This document shows, in pieces, positions 17,493-26,608 of a DNA stretch of 64,000 nt. The notes under the pieces are model-generated. The model saw nothing but the letters and a program-made list of their open reading frames with translations. It was not told the origin of the DNA and searched no databases. Both the position numbers and the translations under genes were made by a program. Source of the DNA: Streptomyces sp. NBC_00490 (GTDB lineage Bacteria; Actinomycetota; Actinomycetes; Streptomycetales; Streptomycetaceae); NCBI RefSeq assembly GCF_036013645.1, contig NZ_CP107869.1, forward strand, positions 1,736,001 through 1,800,000, in the 5' to 3' direction. Within the stretch, counting starts at the first letter, position 1; each line of letters begins with the position of its first letter.

Positions 17493-20400
17493 TGGTGTCC
17501 GCCCTTCAGGAGCTGGTCGAGGGAGGCGCCCCACAGTTCGGCCAGCCGGCCGATCTCCGCCTCGGTGAAGAGCCGTTCGGGCCACTGCCAGCAGACCTTG
17601 AGGACCCCGTCCGTGATCACCGCGTCGATGACCAGGGGGTAGGGGGCCGGCATCGAGGGGTCGGCCGCGCTGCCCATGGCTCCGGTCTCGGGGGCGCTGG
17701 TGAACAGGGAGCTGTCCTGCCGCTCGCCCATGGTCATGCGGCCGAGGTAGTTGAACTCGATCTGCGGCTGCGGCAGTTCGGCCAGTTCCGCGGCGGTCGC
17801 CGGGTCGAGATGGCGGAGCAGCCCGTATCCGATGCCGTTGTCGGGCAGTTCCGGCAGTCGTCGGCCGGACTCCAGCCGGACGGGGAAGACGGTGGTGAAC
17901 CAGCCGAGGGTGCTGGACAGATCGGCACCGGGAAGGAGTCGTTCCTCGCGGCCGTGGCCCTCCAGGGCGATCAGCACACTGTCGTCCGCCGTGGGGCGGG
18001 CGGCTTCCCCGCGCCAGGCGGGGACCGCGCGGGCGAGGGCCTCCAGCAGCACGTCCTGCACGTCGGTCGTCGGCGCGGGATGGTCCGTCCAGTGGCGGCG
18101 GACCGTGGCACGGGTGTCCAGGGCGGGGTCCAACGAGGCCGCGCCCAGGGGTGGCTCCGGCCGGTCCAGGATGCCTTTCCACAAGGCGAGTTCAGCCGTG
18201 CGCCGTGGGACCTCCTCGTGCAGCGCCCGGGCCCACTCCTTGAAGGAGGTGCCTCGGGGAGAGAGTTCCCTGCCCTCCCAGGCCGCCGCGAGGTCGGCCA
18301 CGAGCACACCCCAGGATGCCGCGTCCGTCACCAGGTGATGCAGGACGACGAGCAGCCGTCCCTCGCGATCGGGCCCCGCGTCGAACCACAGGAACCGCGC
18401 CACCGCTCCGGCGGGCGGGTCGAGTTCGGCGACCAGCTCGTCGAAGGCGCGGGGCACGTCCGGCTGTTCGCCGTACCCGCGTCGTCGTACGCATTCCTCC
18501 GCGCGGACCGCTCCCGCCGGTGCCGTGTGCAGCCGCCACGCTCCGACGTCGGTCTGCGTGAAGGTGGCGCGCAGCAGGTCGTGCCGGTCCAGGACGGCCT
18601 GGACGGTCCGGTGCAGCCGGTCGAGGTCGGTTCCCGCGGGTGTCCGCAGGAAGCGTGCCTGGCTGACCCGGCGGAACGGGCCGCCCTGCTCGGTGAGCCA
18701 GGTCAGCATCGGGGTGAGCGGAATGTCGCCGGTGCCCGCGTCGGGGACGCTCACCGGGCGCTCGACGGCGGAGCCGGTGCGCTCGGCGAGCTCCGCGACG
18801 GTGGGCGCCTCGAAGATGTCCCGCGGCGAGACGGCCAGCCCGGCGGCGCGTGCCTGGCTGACGAGGCGCATCGACACGATGCTGTCGCCGCCGAGGGCGA
18901 AGAAGCTGTCGTGCACCCCGATGGTGTCCAGGCCGAGGACACCGGAGAACAGGGCGGCGAGGCGCTGCTCGGCCGCGTTCCGCGGTGGCGCGGCGGCCGG
19001 TCCGGCGGAGCGGGAGGGGGCGGGCAGCGCGGCGGTGTCCAGCTTGCCGTTGAGGGTGAGCGGGAAGCCGTCGACCGGGACGAAGGCCGAGGGGACCATG
19101 TAGTCGGGCAGGGCCGCGGCCGCGAACCGGCGCAGCGCGTCCTGCGCGACGTCGCCCTTCGGCACCACGTAGGCGACCAGGCGCCGCACCCCGGGGGTGT
19201 CCTCCCGTATGACGACCGCGGCGCGCTCGACGAGCTCGTGCTCCAGCAGGACCGCCTCGATCTCGCCGGGCTCGATGCGATAGCCCCTGATCTTGACCTG
19301 GTCGTCGATCCGGCCGAGGCACTCCACCAGCCCGTTCTCGGTCCACCGGGCGATGTCGCCGGTGCGGTACATGCGCGCGCCCGGCCGGTCGGCGAAGGGG
19401 TCGGCGACGAAGCGGCTCGCGGTGGCGCCCGACTGTCCGAGGTAGCCGCGGGCGAGGCCTGCTCCCGCGACGTACAGCTCGCCGTCGACGCCGACGGGGA
19501 CGGGGTTGAGGTGGCCGTCCAGGATGTAGAGCGTGCCGCCCGCGACCGGTCGGCCGATGGCGGGCCGCTCGCTGAGGGCGAGGTCGCAGTCGGCGGAGTC
19601 GACGGTGCACTCGGTGGGTCCGTACAGGTTGTGCGCGGCCAGCCCGTCCGTCTCCCGCAGGGTCCGCCACAGGTCCGGGGGCACGGCCTCGCCGCCCACG
19701 CCCAGCACCTTCAACCGCCCCTGCCAGTCGCCGCCTTGGGCGACCAGTTCACCCAGCAGGGACGGGGACAGCTCGATGAACTCGATGGCGTGCTCGGTGA
19801 GGAAGCCGCGCAGGGCGTCCTGGTCGCGGCGCACCTCCTCGGGTACGAAGTGGAGTTCGTGCCCGGCGAACATCCACAGCATCGGCTGCCACGAGGCGTC
19901 GAACGCGGTCGGCCAGGCGTGCCCCACCCGCAGGGGCCGCCCGCCGACCGCTTCGGAGGCCGGTGTGTGCAGGGCGGTGTTGTGGGCGGCGAAGAGGTTG
20001 GCGATGGCCCGCTGCGGCACCACGACGGCCTTGGGGCGTCCGGTGGAGCCGGAGGTGTAGATGACGTAGGCGGGGTGCTCGGGGAGCAGGGGTGCCGGGC
20101 GGTCCTCGTCGGTGAGGTCCGAGCCGTCCGTCTCCGCCAGCCGCCGCCGGACGGCCGGGTCGTCCAGCAGGAGCGCCGTTTCAAGGACCGTCTCCGCCGT
20201 GGCCAGCAGCGCCACGGGCCGCGCGTCGGCGAGCATCCCGGCGATCCGCTCCCGTGGCCAGGCCGGGTCCAGCGGCAGATAGGCGGCGCCCGCCTTCTGG
20301 ATCGCGAGGATCGCGATCATGGTGTCCGGCGTCGGCGGCAGGGCGAACGCCACGATCCGCTCGGGACCGGCGCCCGACTCCACCAGCAGCCGGGCCAGTT

Positions 20401-21859
20401 GGTTGGCCCGCGTGTTCAGTTCGGCGAAGGTCAGCCGCCGGCCGGCTCCCACGACCGCGACAGCGTCCGGAGTCCGGGCCGCCTGGCCCTCGAACACCGC
20501 GGGCATGGTGGCCCGCGCCGACGGCGGCCGCTCCCCCACCCCTCCCGCGAGCAGCGCGGCCCGCTCCTCGGGCGTGAGGACGTCCAGGGCGGCCAGCGGG
20601 GTGTCGGGCGCCGCCACGACCGCGTGGACGAGCCGTTCGAAGCGTCCCGCCAGTGCCTCGACCGTGGCCCGGTCGTACGCGTCGGGACGGAACTCGAAGA
20701 TCACCTCGAGGTGCTGCTCGTCGAGGACGGCCAGGGTCAGCGGATAGTGGGTCGCGCCGGAGCCCTTCACGTCGACGATCCGCAGTCCGGCGAGCGTCTC
20801 GGCCTCGGCGACCGCACCCCGGTCGATCGGGTAGTTCTCGAAGACGAGCAGGGTGTCGAAGAGGTCCCCGGAACCGGCCAGGCGCTGGATCTCGGTGAGA
20901 CCAAGATGCTGATGGCCCATCAGACGGGCCTGTTCGTCCTGGAGTCGTCGCAGGAAGGCACCGGCGCGCTCTCCCGGCGGGACCGCCACCCGTGCCGGCA
21001 CGGTGTTGATGAACAGGCCGATCATGGCCTCCGCACCGGCGAGTTCGGCGGGCCGCCCGGCCACGGTCGCACCGAAGACCGCGTCCTCCCGACCGGTCAG
21101 CCGGGCGAGCAGCAGCGCCCACAGACCCTGGACAACGGTGTTGACGGTGACACCGTGCGAGCGCGCCAACTCCTTCGTCGAGGAAGGGAGTCGCAGAGTG
21201 TGCAGCTCGGGCCGCACCGGGACCGGCCCGGGGGCCGTGGGTGCCAGGAGGGTGGGTGTGGCCCCGGCGAGCGCCTGCCGCCAGGCCTGCTCCGAGGCCT
21301 CGCGGTCCCGTGCCGCCAGCCAGGCGAGGAAGTCCCGGTAGGGGCGTACGGCGGGCAGGGGTGCGGCCCGGTCGGGCGCCAGCCGGGCCGCGTAGAGCTG
21401 GAGCAGCTCGCGTACGAGAAGCGGCACGGACCAGCCGTCGAGGAGGAGATGGTGGTTGATGAGGATGAGCAGCCAGCGGTTCTCGCCCCGGTCGACGAGG
21501 GTGAACCGGAGCAGCGGGGGGTCGGTCAGGTCGAAGCGGGCCGTGGCGTCGGCGACGAGCGCGGCCTCCTGGGCCGCGTCGGCCTCGGTCCAGTCCACGG
21601 TGATCTGTTTGAGGACCACCTGCACCGGTTCGTCGAGGTCCTCGTGGAGGAAGGCGCTGCGCAGGTTGGCGTGGCGGGCGAAGAGCTCCTCGGCGGCCGT
21701 GCGCAGCAGGTCGGGGCGCAGCGGTCCTTCGATCTCCACCAGGGACCGCATGGTGTAGATGTCCTGGGCGTCCTCGTCGAACAGGGCGTGGAAGAGCAGG
21801 CCCTGTTGCAGCGGGGACAGCGGCAGGACGTCCTCGACCAGGGAACCGTCGTCGCTCAT
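17489..21859 (-). CDS. NRPS: C-A-T-E module
   Basis: A 1456-residue single-module synthetase. The C domain (about 10-440) has LSPLQQGLLFHALFD and HHLLLDGWS, the style of condensation domains that accept D- or non-L donors. The A domain (about 460-950) has YTSGSTGRPKAVV and a pocket read as DAQEGGLVDK; I cannot assign its substrate, and hydroxyornithine is only a chemical guess. T contains LGGDSIVSMR. The epimerase (about 1060-1450) has LHHLVTDAASW, EGHGREE, IGYGLLRHLDP and IEFNYLGRM. The ATG overlaps the previous TGA (ATGA) and the stop overlaps the next start, so it is translationally coupled on both sides. Ending in an epimerase with no thioesterase is unusual if it acts last. Confidence 0.9.
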   Translation of the reverse strand: MSDDGSLVEDVLPLSPLQQGLLFHALFDEDAQDIYTMRSLVEIEGPLRPDLLRTAAEELFARHANLRSAFLHEDLDEPVQVVLKQITVDWTEADAAQEAALVADATARFDLTDPPLLRFTLVDRGENRWLLILINHHLLLDGWSVPLLVRELLQLYAARLAPDRAAPLPAVRPYRDFLAWLAARDREASEQAWRQALAGATPTLLAPTAPGPVPVRPELHTLRLPSSTKELARSHGVTVNTVVQGLWALLLARLTGREDAVFGATVAGRPAELAGAEAMIGLFINTVPARVAVPPGERAGAFLRRLQDEQARLMGHQHLGLTEIQRLAGSGDLFDTLLVFENYPIDRGAVAEAETLAGLRIVDVKGSGATHYPLTLAVLDEQHLEVIFEFRPDAYDRATVEALAGRFERLVHAVVAAPDTPLAALDVLTPEERAALLAGGVGERPPSARATMPAVFEGQAARTPDAVAVVGAGRRLTFAELNTRANQLARLLVESGAGPERIVAFALPPTPDTMIAILAIQKAGAAYLPLDPAWPRERIAGMLADARPVALLATAETVLETALLLDDPAVRRRLAETDGSDLTDEDRPAPLLPEHPAYVIYTSGSTGRPKAVVVPQRAIANLFAAHNTALHTPASEAVGGRPLRVGHAWPTAFDASWQPMLWMFAGHELHFVPEEVRRDQDALRGFLTEHAIEFIELSPSLLGELVAQGGDWQGRLKVLGVGGEAVPPDLWRTLRETDGLAAHNLYGPTECTVDSADCDLALSERPAIGRPVAGGTLYILDGHLNPVPVGVDGELYVAGAGLARGYLGQSGATASRFVADPFADRPGARMYRTGDIARWTENGLVECLGRIDDQVKIRGYRIEPGEIEAVLLEHELVERAAVVIREDTPGVRRLVAYVVPKGDVAQDALRRFAAAALPDYMVPSAFVPVDGFPLTLNGKLDTAALPAPSRSAGPAAAPPRNAAEQRLAALFSGVLGLDTIGVHDSFFALGGDSIVSMRLVSQARAAGLAVSPRDIFEAPTVAELAERTGSAVERPVSVPDAGTGDIPLTPMLTWLTEQGGPFRRVSQARFLRTPAGTDLDRLHRTVQAVLDRHDLLRATFTQTDVGAWRLHTAPAGAVRAEECVRRRGYGEQPDVPRAFDELVAELDPPAGAVARFLWFDAGPDREGRLLVVLHHLVTDAASWGVLVADLAAAWEGRELSPRGTSFKEWARALHEEVPRRTAELALWKGILDRPEPPLGAASLDPALDTRATVRRHWTDHPAPTTDVQDVLLEALARAVPAWRGEAARPTADDSVLIALEGHGREERLLPGADLSSTLGWFTTVFPVRLESGRRLPELPDNGIGYGLLRHLDPATAAELAELPQPQIEFNYLGRMTMGERQDSSLFTSAPETGAMGSAADPSMPAPYPLVIDAVITDGVLKVCWQWPERLFTEAEIGRLAELWGASLDQLLKGGHQ

Positions 21860-24800
21860 CGGGTTCTCCACCTCGCCTTGACGTTGTCGAGCTGCGACTG
21901 GCTGAGCGACACCAGCGGTGCGGTGGTCGCGGTGAACTCCTCGGACCCGCCCCCGGATTCGGGCAGCGCCGCCGCGAGGCCGGCCGGGGTGCGGTGGGTG
22001 AACACGTCCCGGGGGGAGAGCGGGAGCCCGGCTCTGCGGGCGCGGTCGGCCAGGCGTACGGAGACGATGCTGTCGCCGCCGTGTTCGAAGAAGTCGTCGT
22101 GCACACCGGCCCGTTCGAGCCCGAGCACCTCGGCGAACAGTGCGCACAGCACCTTCTCCGGTTCGGTGCGCGGCGGTTCGTACGTGCTCGCCTCCGTGAA
22201 GTCGGGGGCGGGCAGGGCGCGGCGGTCCAGTTTGCCGCTGGGGGTGAGCGGCAGGGCGTCCAGGACGACCACGGCGGAGGGGACGAGGTGGCCGGGGAGG
22301 CGTTCCGCGAGCGCCCGCCGGAGGGCGACGGGGTCGGGGGTGGTGTCGGGCTCGGGCACCACGTACACCACGAGGCGCTCCGCTGGAGGGGCCGTGACAT
22401 ATCTGCGGGCCGGTGGGGGCTGGTCGCGCAGTTCCCCGCGCCCCTTTAGAGGCTCGTCATCGCGCCGGGCCACCACAGCGGCCTGGGAAACTCCCGGCAG
22501 GGCGCGGGCCGCCGCCTCGATCTCACCCGGCTCCACCCGGAAGCCCCTGATCTTGACCTGGCTGTCGGTCCGGCCGAGGAACTCCACCGTGCCGTCGGCC
22601 CGCAGCCTGGCCAGGTCGCCGGTGCGGTAGAGGCGGCTGCCGGGCGGGCCGAAGGGGTTGGCGACGAACCGTTCGGCGGTGCGGCCGGGTTGGTTCAGAT
22701 AGCCGCGGGCCAGTCCGTCCCCGGCGATGTACAGCTCGCCGCTCGCCCCGGCCGGGGAGGGCCGCAGGAACGGGTCCAGGACGTGGACGCGGGTGTGAGC
22801 GATGGGGTGGCCGAGCGGGACCGGGCCGTCTGCGCCGTCGTGGAGGTGGATCAGGCTGTCGCCGGCCGCCTCGGAGCAGCCGTAGAGGTTGACGAGCCGG
22901 GCCTGCGGCCAGCGTTCGGTGATGGCCCGGGCGAGTTCGCCGGTGAGGGGCTCGCCGCTGGACACCCAGGTCCGCACGGAGTCGAAGGCGCCGGGCGGGG
23001 CCGACTCGACCAGGGTGGCGTAGAGGCTGGGGACCGCGGTCAGGAGGGTGGCCCGGTGGCGGTCGGCCAGTGCGGCGAGGGCGGTGGGGTCACCGGTCGT
23101 CTCGTCGTCGGCGAGAGCCACGGGCTCGCCCGCGACCAGGGCGCCGAGCAGTTCGGTGAGGCCGTCGATGAAGCTGATCGGGCTCTTGGAGACGCGTACG
23201 CCGTCGTCCGTCAGCTGCCGTCCCCAGGCGAGGCGGTTGGCCAGGGCACGTTGGGTGCCGACGACGCCCTTGGGGCGGCCGGTGGAGCCCGAGGTGAAGA
23301 TGACGTAGGCCGGGTGGTCGGGCGACAGGGGAGGCTGTTCGCCTACGCCGGCTTCGACATCCGGCGCGCACAGCAACTCGGCGCTGATTCCCGGCGGTTG
23401 GCCGTGGCCGATCACGAGACAGGGCTCGGCGTCATCGAGCATCAGGGCGATGCGGTCGGGCGGGTACCCCAGGTCGGCCGGCATACAGGCCGCACCCGCC
23501 TTGAGCACGGCGAGGAGGGCGATCACCAGATCGGGGCCGCGCGGCAGGGCGACGGCCACCACGGACTCGGGACCGGCGCCGCGGACGGCGAGTGCGGCGG
23601 CCAACCGGTCGGCCCGGGCGTCGAGTTCTGCGAAGGTGATGACGGTGTCGCCGTGCAGGACGGCCGGGGCCTCGGGGGTGCGGGCGGCCTGTTCCTCGAA
23701 GAGGGCGCGCACGGTGGTGGCGCCGCGCTCGACCGGGTTCTCGACCTCGGGCGGCGGGCCGAGTCGGGCGACGGGAGACCCGGGGTCCTTGGTGAACGCC
23801 GTTATCAGGTACTGGAGTTGGTCCGCGATGTCCTCGACCGCATTGTGGTCCAGGGCGGACGGCTGATGGCTGAAGGTCAGCGTGAGCCGGGGGCCGGGCA
23901 GGGCAGTGAGGGTCAGCGGGTAGTGGGTGGCGTCCCGGACGGAGACTCCCGTCATGCGCGGGCCGTCGAGGGCGCGGGCGATGCCGTCGTCGTCGATCGG
24001 GTAGCTCTCGAAGACCAGCAGGGTGTCGAAGAGGACGGGGTGGCCGGCGGCGCGCTGGATGTCGGCGAGGCCGAGGTGGCGGTGGTCCAGGAGGGCGGAC
24101 TGCTCGGACTGGAGGCGCAGGAGGAGGTCCGCGAGGGGTTCCTCCGGTCGTAACCGCACGCGTACCGGGAGGGTGTTGATGAAGAGGCCGACCATGGACT
24201 CGATGCCGGGTACGTCGGCGTCACGGCCGGAGACGGTGGCGCCGAGGACGACGTCGGTGCGGCCGGTCAGTCGGCCGAGGAGGACGGCCCACAGGCCCTG
24301 GAGGGCGGTGCTGACCGTCAGTCCGTGGGCGCGGGCGGTGGCGGTGAGTGCCTCGGTGTCCTGCTCGGAGAGCTCCAGGAAGAGCCGTTCGGGCTGCTCC
24401 ACGGGGTGTTCACCCGGCGCGATGAGTGACGGTTCGTCAAGTCCCTGGAGGGCGGACCGCCATGCCTCCCGCGCGGCCTCGCGATCCTGCCGGGACAGCC
24501 AGGCGAGGTAGTCGCGGTAGGGCCGTACGCGAGGCAGGGCCGTCGGGTCGCCGGCCGAGGTGTAGAGCTGGAAGAGCTCCCGCACGAGCACGGGGGCGGA
24601 CCAGCCGTCCCAGAGCAGATGGTGGGAGGAGAGGACCAGGCGGTGGTCCTGGTCGCCGAGGACGGCCAGGCGGAACCGGAGCAGGGGCGGGCGGGCCAGG
24701 TCGAAGGGTTCGTCCAGGTCCTGCTCCAGCAGCCGGTCGAGGGCCGGTCGGCGCTCCTGGGGCGGCAGGACGGACAGGTCGTCGACGGTCCACGGCACGG

Positions 24801-25056
24801 TGACCGCACCGCGCACGACCTGGACCGGGCGGCCGGAGCGCTGGGTGCGGAACGCGGCGCGGAGGTTGGCGTGCCGGGCGACCAGGGCCTCGGCCGCGGT
24901 GCGCAACCGGCCCTGCTCCAGGGGGCCTTCGAGGCGGACGACCATCTGGCCGGTGTAGACGTCCCGGGCGCGGGTGTCGTACAGCGCGTGGAAGACCATG
25001 CCCTCCTGCATGGGCGAGAGCGGGAGGACGTCCTCGACGCCCGGGCGGGCCGCCAT
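21856..25056 (-). CDS. NRPS: C-A(beta-Ala)-T module with inserted repeat
   Basis: A 1066-residue module. The C domain (about 7-430) has LSPMQEGMVFHALYD and HHLLWDGWS, typical of domains accepting a D-configured donor. The A domain (about 445-960) contains FTSGSTGRPKGVV. Where alpha-amino-acid domains have FDxSxxE it reads FIDGLTE, so the alpha-amine-binding Asp235 is replaced. The pocket IDTTVSLGDK resembles the beta-alanine code VDWVISLADK that I recall from bleomycin. T contains HGGDSIVSVR. PanD, which makes beta-alanine, is two genes upstream. A 24-residue stretch between motifs A8 and A9 is encoded by an in-frame interspersed repeat (22381-22452). The ATG overlaps the MbtH stop. Confidence 0.9.
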   Translation of the reverse strand: MAARPGVEDVLPLSPMQEGMVFHALYDTRARDVYTGQMVVRLEGPLEQGRLRTAAEALVARHANLRAAFRTQRSGRPVQVVRGAVTVPWTVDDLSVLPPQERRPALDRLLEQDLDEPFDLARPPLLRFRLAVLGDQDHRLVLSSHHLLWDGWSAPVLVRELFQLYTSAGDPTALPRVRPYRDYLAWLSRQDREAAREAWRSALQGLDEPSLIAPGEHPVEQPERLFLELSEQDTEALTATARAHGLTVSTALQGLWAVLLGRLTGRTDVVLGATVSGRDADVPGIESMVGLFINTLPVRVRLRPEEPLADLLLRLQSEQSALLDHRHLGLADIQRAAGHPVLFDTLLVFESYPIDDDGIARALDGPRMTGVSVRDATHYPLTLTALPGPRLTLTFSHQPSALDHNAVEDIADQLQYLITAFTKDPGSPVARLGPPPEVENPVERGATTVRALFEEQAARTPEAPAVLHGDTVITFAELDARADRLAAALAVRGAGPESVVAVALPRGPDLVIALLAVLKAGAACMPADLGYPPDRIALMLDDAEPCLVIGHGQPPGISAELLCAPDVEAGVGEQPPLSPDHPAYVIFTSGSTGRPKGVVGTQRALANRLAWGRQLTDDGVRVSKSPISFIDGLTELLGALVAGEPVALADDETTGDPTALAALADRHRATLLTAVPSLYATLVESAPPGAFDSVRTWVSSGEPLTGELARAITERWPQARLVNLYGCSEAAGDSLIHLHDGADGPVPLGHPIAHTRVHVLDPFLRPSPAGASGELYIAGDGLARGYLNQPGRTAERFVANPFGPPGSRLYRTGDLARLRADGTVEFLGRTDSQVKIRGFRVEPGEIEAAARALPGVSQAAVVARRDDEPLKGRGELRDQPPPARRYVTAPPAERLVVYVVPEPDTTPDPVALRRALAERLPGHLVPSAVVVLDALPLTPSGKLDRRALPAPDFTEASTYEPPRTEPEKVLCALFAEVLGLERAGVHDDFFEHGGDSIVSVRLADRARRAGLPLSPRDVFTHRTPAGLAAALPESGGGSEEFTATTAPLVSLSQSQLDNVKARWRTR
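22381..22452. repeat. Interspersed Streptomyces repeat inserted in frame in an NRPS gene
   Basis: About 72 bases, read on the minus strand, contain GCGCGGGGAACTGCGCGACC followed by AGCCCCCACCGGCCCGCAG. This resembles a small repeat that I recall as widespread in Streptomyces intergenic DNA. The other A domains here pass directly from ...DEP to ..LVVYVVP-like sequence; this one carries about 24 extra residues (from LKGRGELRDQ to VTAPPAE). The length is a multiple of three and the frame is kept. No second copy was seen in this window. Confidence 0.75.
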
Positions 25057-25274
25057 CAGGACCCGGCCGCGCGCATGGCCTCGGCCAGGCTGCGCGGGCG
25101 CATGTCCGTCCAGTGCCGCTCGATGTGCTCCAGGCAGGCGGCCCGGGTGCCGGGTCCGTGCACGCTCTCCCAGCCGGCGGGTACGGGGGCGAAGTCCGGC
25201 CAGAGGGAGTACTGGCCCTCGTCGTTGACCAGGACTCGGAAGACGCCGTCGTCGTCGTCGAAGGGGTTGGCCAT
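25056..25274 (-). CDS. MbtH-like NRPS accessory protein
   Basis: A 72-residue MbtH-family protein, which binds A domains and is needed for their folding or activity. The family signature is complete: [10 protein letters not shown], the PAGW turn and the [12 protein letters not shown] end. Its stop overlaps the start of the C-A-T synthetase by one base (TGATG), and only three bases separate it from panD upstream, so it is co-translated with the NRPS genes. It probably serves all four synthetases. GAGAGGA lies before the ATG. Confidence 0.95.
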   Translation of the reverse strand: MANPFDDDDGVFRVLVNDEGQYSLWPDFAPVPAGWESVHGPGTRAACLEHIERHWTDMRPRSLAEAMRAAGS

Positions 25275-25277
25275 GGC

Positions 25278-25703
25278 TCAGTTCCTCTCCTGCGCGGTTC
25301 CGGCGTACTGGTCCTTCGCCCCGGGCACCGGCTCGGCCGGGTCGGCGCCCAGGGCAACGATGCGGTTGGCCCGGTCGACGTGGACGACCCGGGGCTGGTG
25401 CGCCGCCCGTTCGGACTCGTCGAGTTCGGCGAAAGACATGATGATCACGAGGTGCCCGGGGTGGATGAGGTGGGCGGCGGCGCCGTTGACCCCGATGACA
25501 CCGCTGCCGCGTTCGCCCGCGATGGCGTACGTGGTGAGGCGGGCGCCGTTGTCGATGTCCACGACCTGTACCGCTTCGCCCTCGACGATGTCGGAGGCGT
25601 CCAGCAGGTTCTGATCGATCGTCAGGGAGCCGACGTAGTGCAGATCGGCCTGGGTGACGGTGGCTCGATGGATCTTTCCGTTGAGCAGGGTGCGTCGCAC
25701 CAT
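25278..25703 (-). CDS. panD: Aspartate 1-decarboxylase, beta-alanine supply
   Basis: A pyruvoyl-dependent decarboxylase converting L-aspartate to beta-alanine and CO2. It has 141 residues, normal for PanD. The self-cleavage site is visible as Gly-Ser in YVGSLTID (about residues 24-28); the serine becomes the pyruvoyl group. The conserved [18 protein letters not shown] segment is intact. It is the first gene of the iron-controlled operon panD-mbtH-NRPS x4, not placed with pantothenate genes. A dedicated role in feeding beta-alanine to the NRPS is therefore inferred, and the beta-Ala-like pocket of the next synthetase supports it. Confidence 0.95.
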   Translation of the reverse strand: MVRRTLLNGKIHRATVTQADLHYVGSLTIDQNLLDASDIVEGEAVQVVDIDNGARLTTYAIAGERGSGVIGVNGAAAHLIHPGHLVIIMSFAELDESERAAHQPRVVHVDRANRIVALGADPAEPVPGAKDQYAGTAQERN

Positions 25704-25721
25704 GACCCCCAGAGTAGATAC

Positions 25722-25740
25722 TTAGGTGAGGCTAACCTAA
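25722..25740. promoter_or_regulatory. Iron box 3 (near-consensus)
   Basis: TTAGGTGAGGCTAACCTAA matches the DtxR-family consensus at 18 of 19 positions. It lies 19 bases before the panD ATG and should repress the whole panD-mbtH-NRPS operon when iron is plentiful. It sits between panD and the end of the upstream co-directional hydrolase gene. Confidence 0.92.
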
Positions 25741-25741
25741 A

Positions 25742-26554
25742 TCAACATCGTCGGGTGCGGAAGAAGTCGAGAAGCACGCGGTTCACCTCGTCCGGCCGCT
25801 CCAGATAGCCGTAGTGGCCGCAGTCCTTGATCTCCTGGTAGACGGCGCCGGGGACGGCGTCCGCGACCTCGCGGCTCAGATGCGGTGGCAGGATCACGTC
25901 GTCGGCGAACCCGACGACCAGGCAGGCCACGGTGATGGCCCGATAGGCGGCGAGCCGGCCGTCAGGGACCTGGAGGTCCAACTGGGCCCGTGTGCCCGGC
26001 CCGTGGACCGGCGGGGCGAACTCGAAGATCTCCAGCCAGTCCTGCGCCCGGAGTTCGTCGTCCAGGGTGGCAGGCGAGAGGTTCTGGAGCGCTCGCACCC
26101 AGGCCGCGTAGGCCGGGGGCAGGACGACTCCGCTGTCGTACAGGGTGCGTTCGGCGCGGGCCATGGCGGTGCGCAGGGCGTCGGTGCGGCCACGGGTGGC
26201 CATCAGGACGCCCTGGCGCACGAGTTCGGGCCTGGCGAGCATCAGTTCCTGGACGACGTACGCGCCCATGGAGACGCCGACGACACGGCACGGGGCGAGG
26301 CCGAGGTGCTCGATCAGGCCCGCCGTGTCGGCGACCAGGTCGTCGATCGTGAAGCCCTCGGGGCACTCGTCGCTCGGCGGGATGCCCCGGTTGTCGAAGG
26401 TGACGACCCGGTGACCGGCGGCCACGAGGGCGGGCACCTGGTGGAGGTGCCAGCCGCGGCCCGCGGCGCCCTGGCCCATCACCAGGACGACCGGTTCACC
26501 GTGGCCGCTGTCCTCGTAGTGCAGCCGGACTCCGTCGATCTGCGCACTCGGCAT
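25742..26554 (-). CDS. Alpha/beta hydrolase (siderophore esterase or release enzyme)
   Basis: A cytoplasmic alpha/beta-fold hydrolase of 270 residues. The nucleophile elbow is GVSMG (Ser about 96), the acid is probably in the GFADDVILPP segment, and the histidine is in CGHYGYLERP. An oxyanion-side segment VLVMGQGAAGRGWH is present. Coelichelin clusters carry a similar esterase. It could release the peptide from the terminal module, since no thioesterase domain exists in the NRPS set, or open the ferric siderophore after uptake. The sequence does not separate these. It follows the exporter gene by 54 bases and precedes iron box 3. Confidence 0.85.
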   Translation of the reverse strand: MPSAQIDGVRLHYEDSGHGEPVVLVMGQGAAGRGWHLHQVPALVAAGHRVVTFDNRGIPPSDECPEGFTIDDLVADTAGLIEHLGLAPCRVVGVSMGAYVVQELMLARPELVRQGVLMATRGRTDALRTAMARAERTLYDSGVVLPPAYAAWVRALQNLSPATLDDELRAQDWLEIFEFAPPVHGPGTRAQLDLQVPDGRLAAYRAITVACLVVGFADDVILPPHLSREVADAVPGAVYQEIKDCGHYGYLERPDEVNRVLLDFFRTRRC

Positions 26555-26608
26555 GGCTCCCCCAGCGGCTCCTGCGGTCCCTGCGGTTCCTGCGGCTCTG
26601 GTGGTGCC

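Noticed and set aside
9447..17642. A 2731-residue plus-strand open frame opposite the NRPS genes
   Set aside because: Antisense shadow of the high-GC NRPS genes. It has no domain, no ribosome site, and a composition of Gly/Arg/Val/Asp typical of reverse-frame noise.
17493..18182. Upstream extension of the Ser/formyl-hydroxyornithine NRPS
   Set aside because: The 230 extra residues lie inside the E domain of the previous gene. The GTG overlapping the previous stop fits a coupled start and the protein begins sensibly there.
17495..22630. A 1711-residue plus-strand open frame
   Set aside because: Same reason: it mirrors the NRPS genes at 17489-25056 and carries no recognisable motif.
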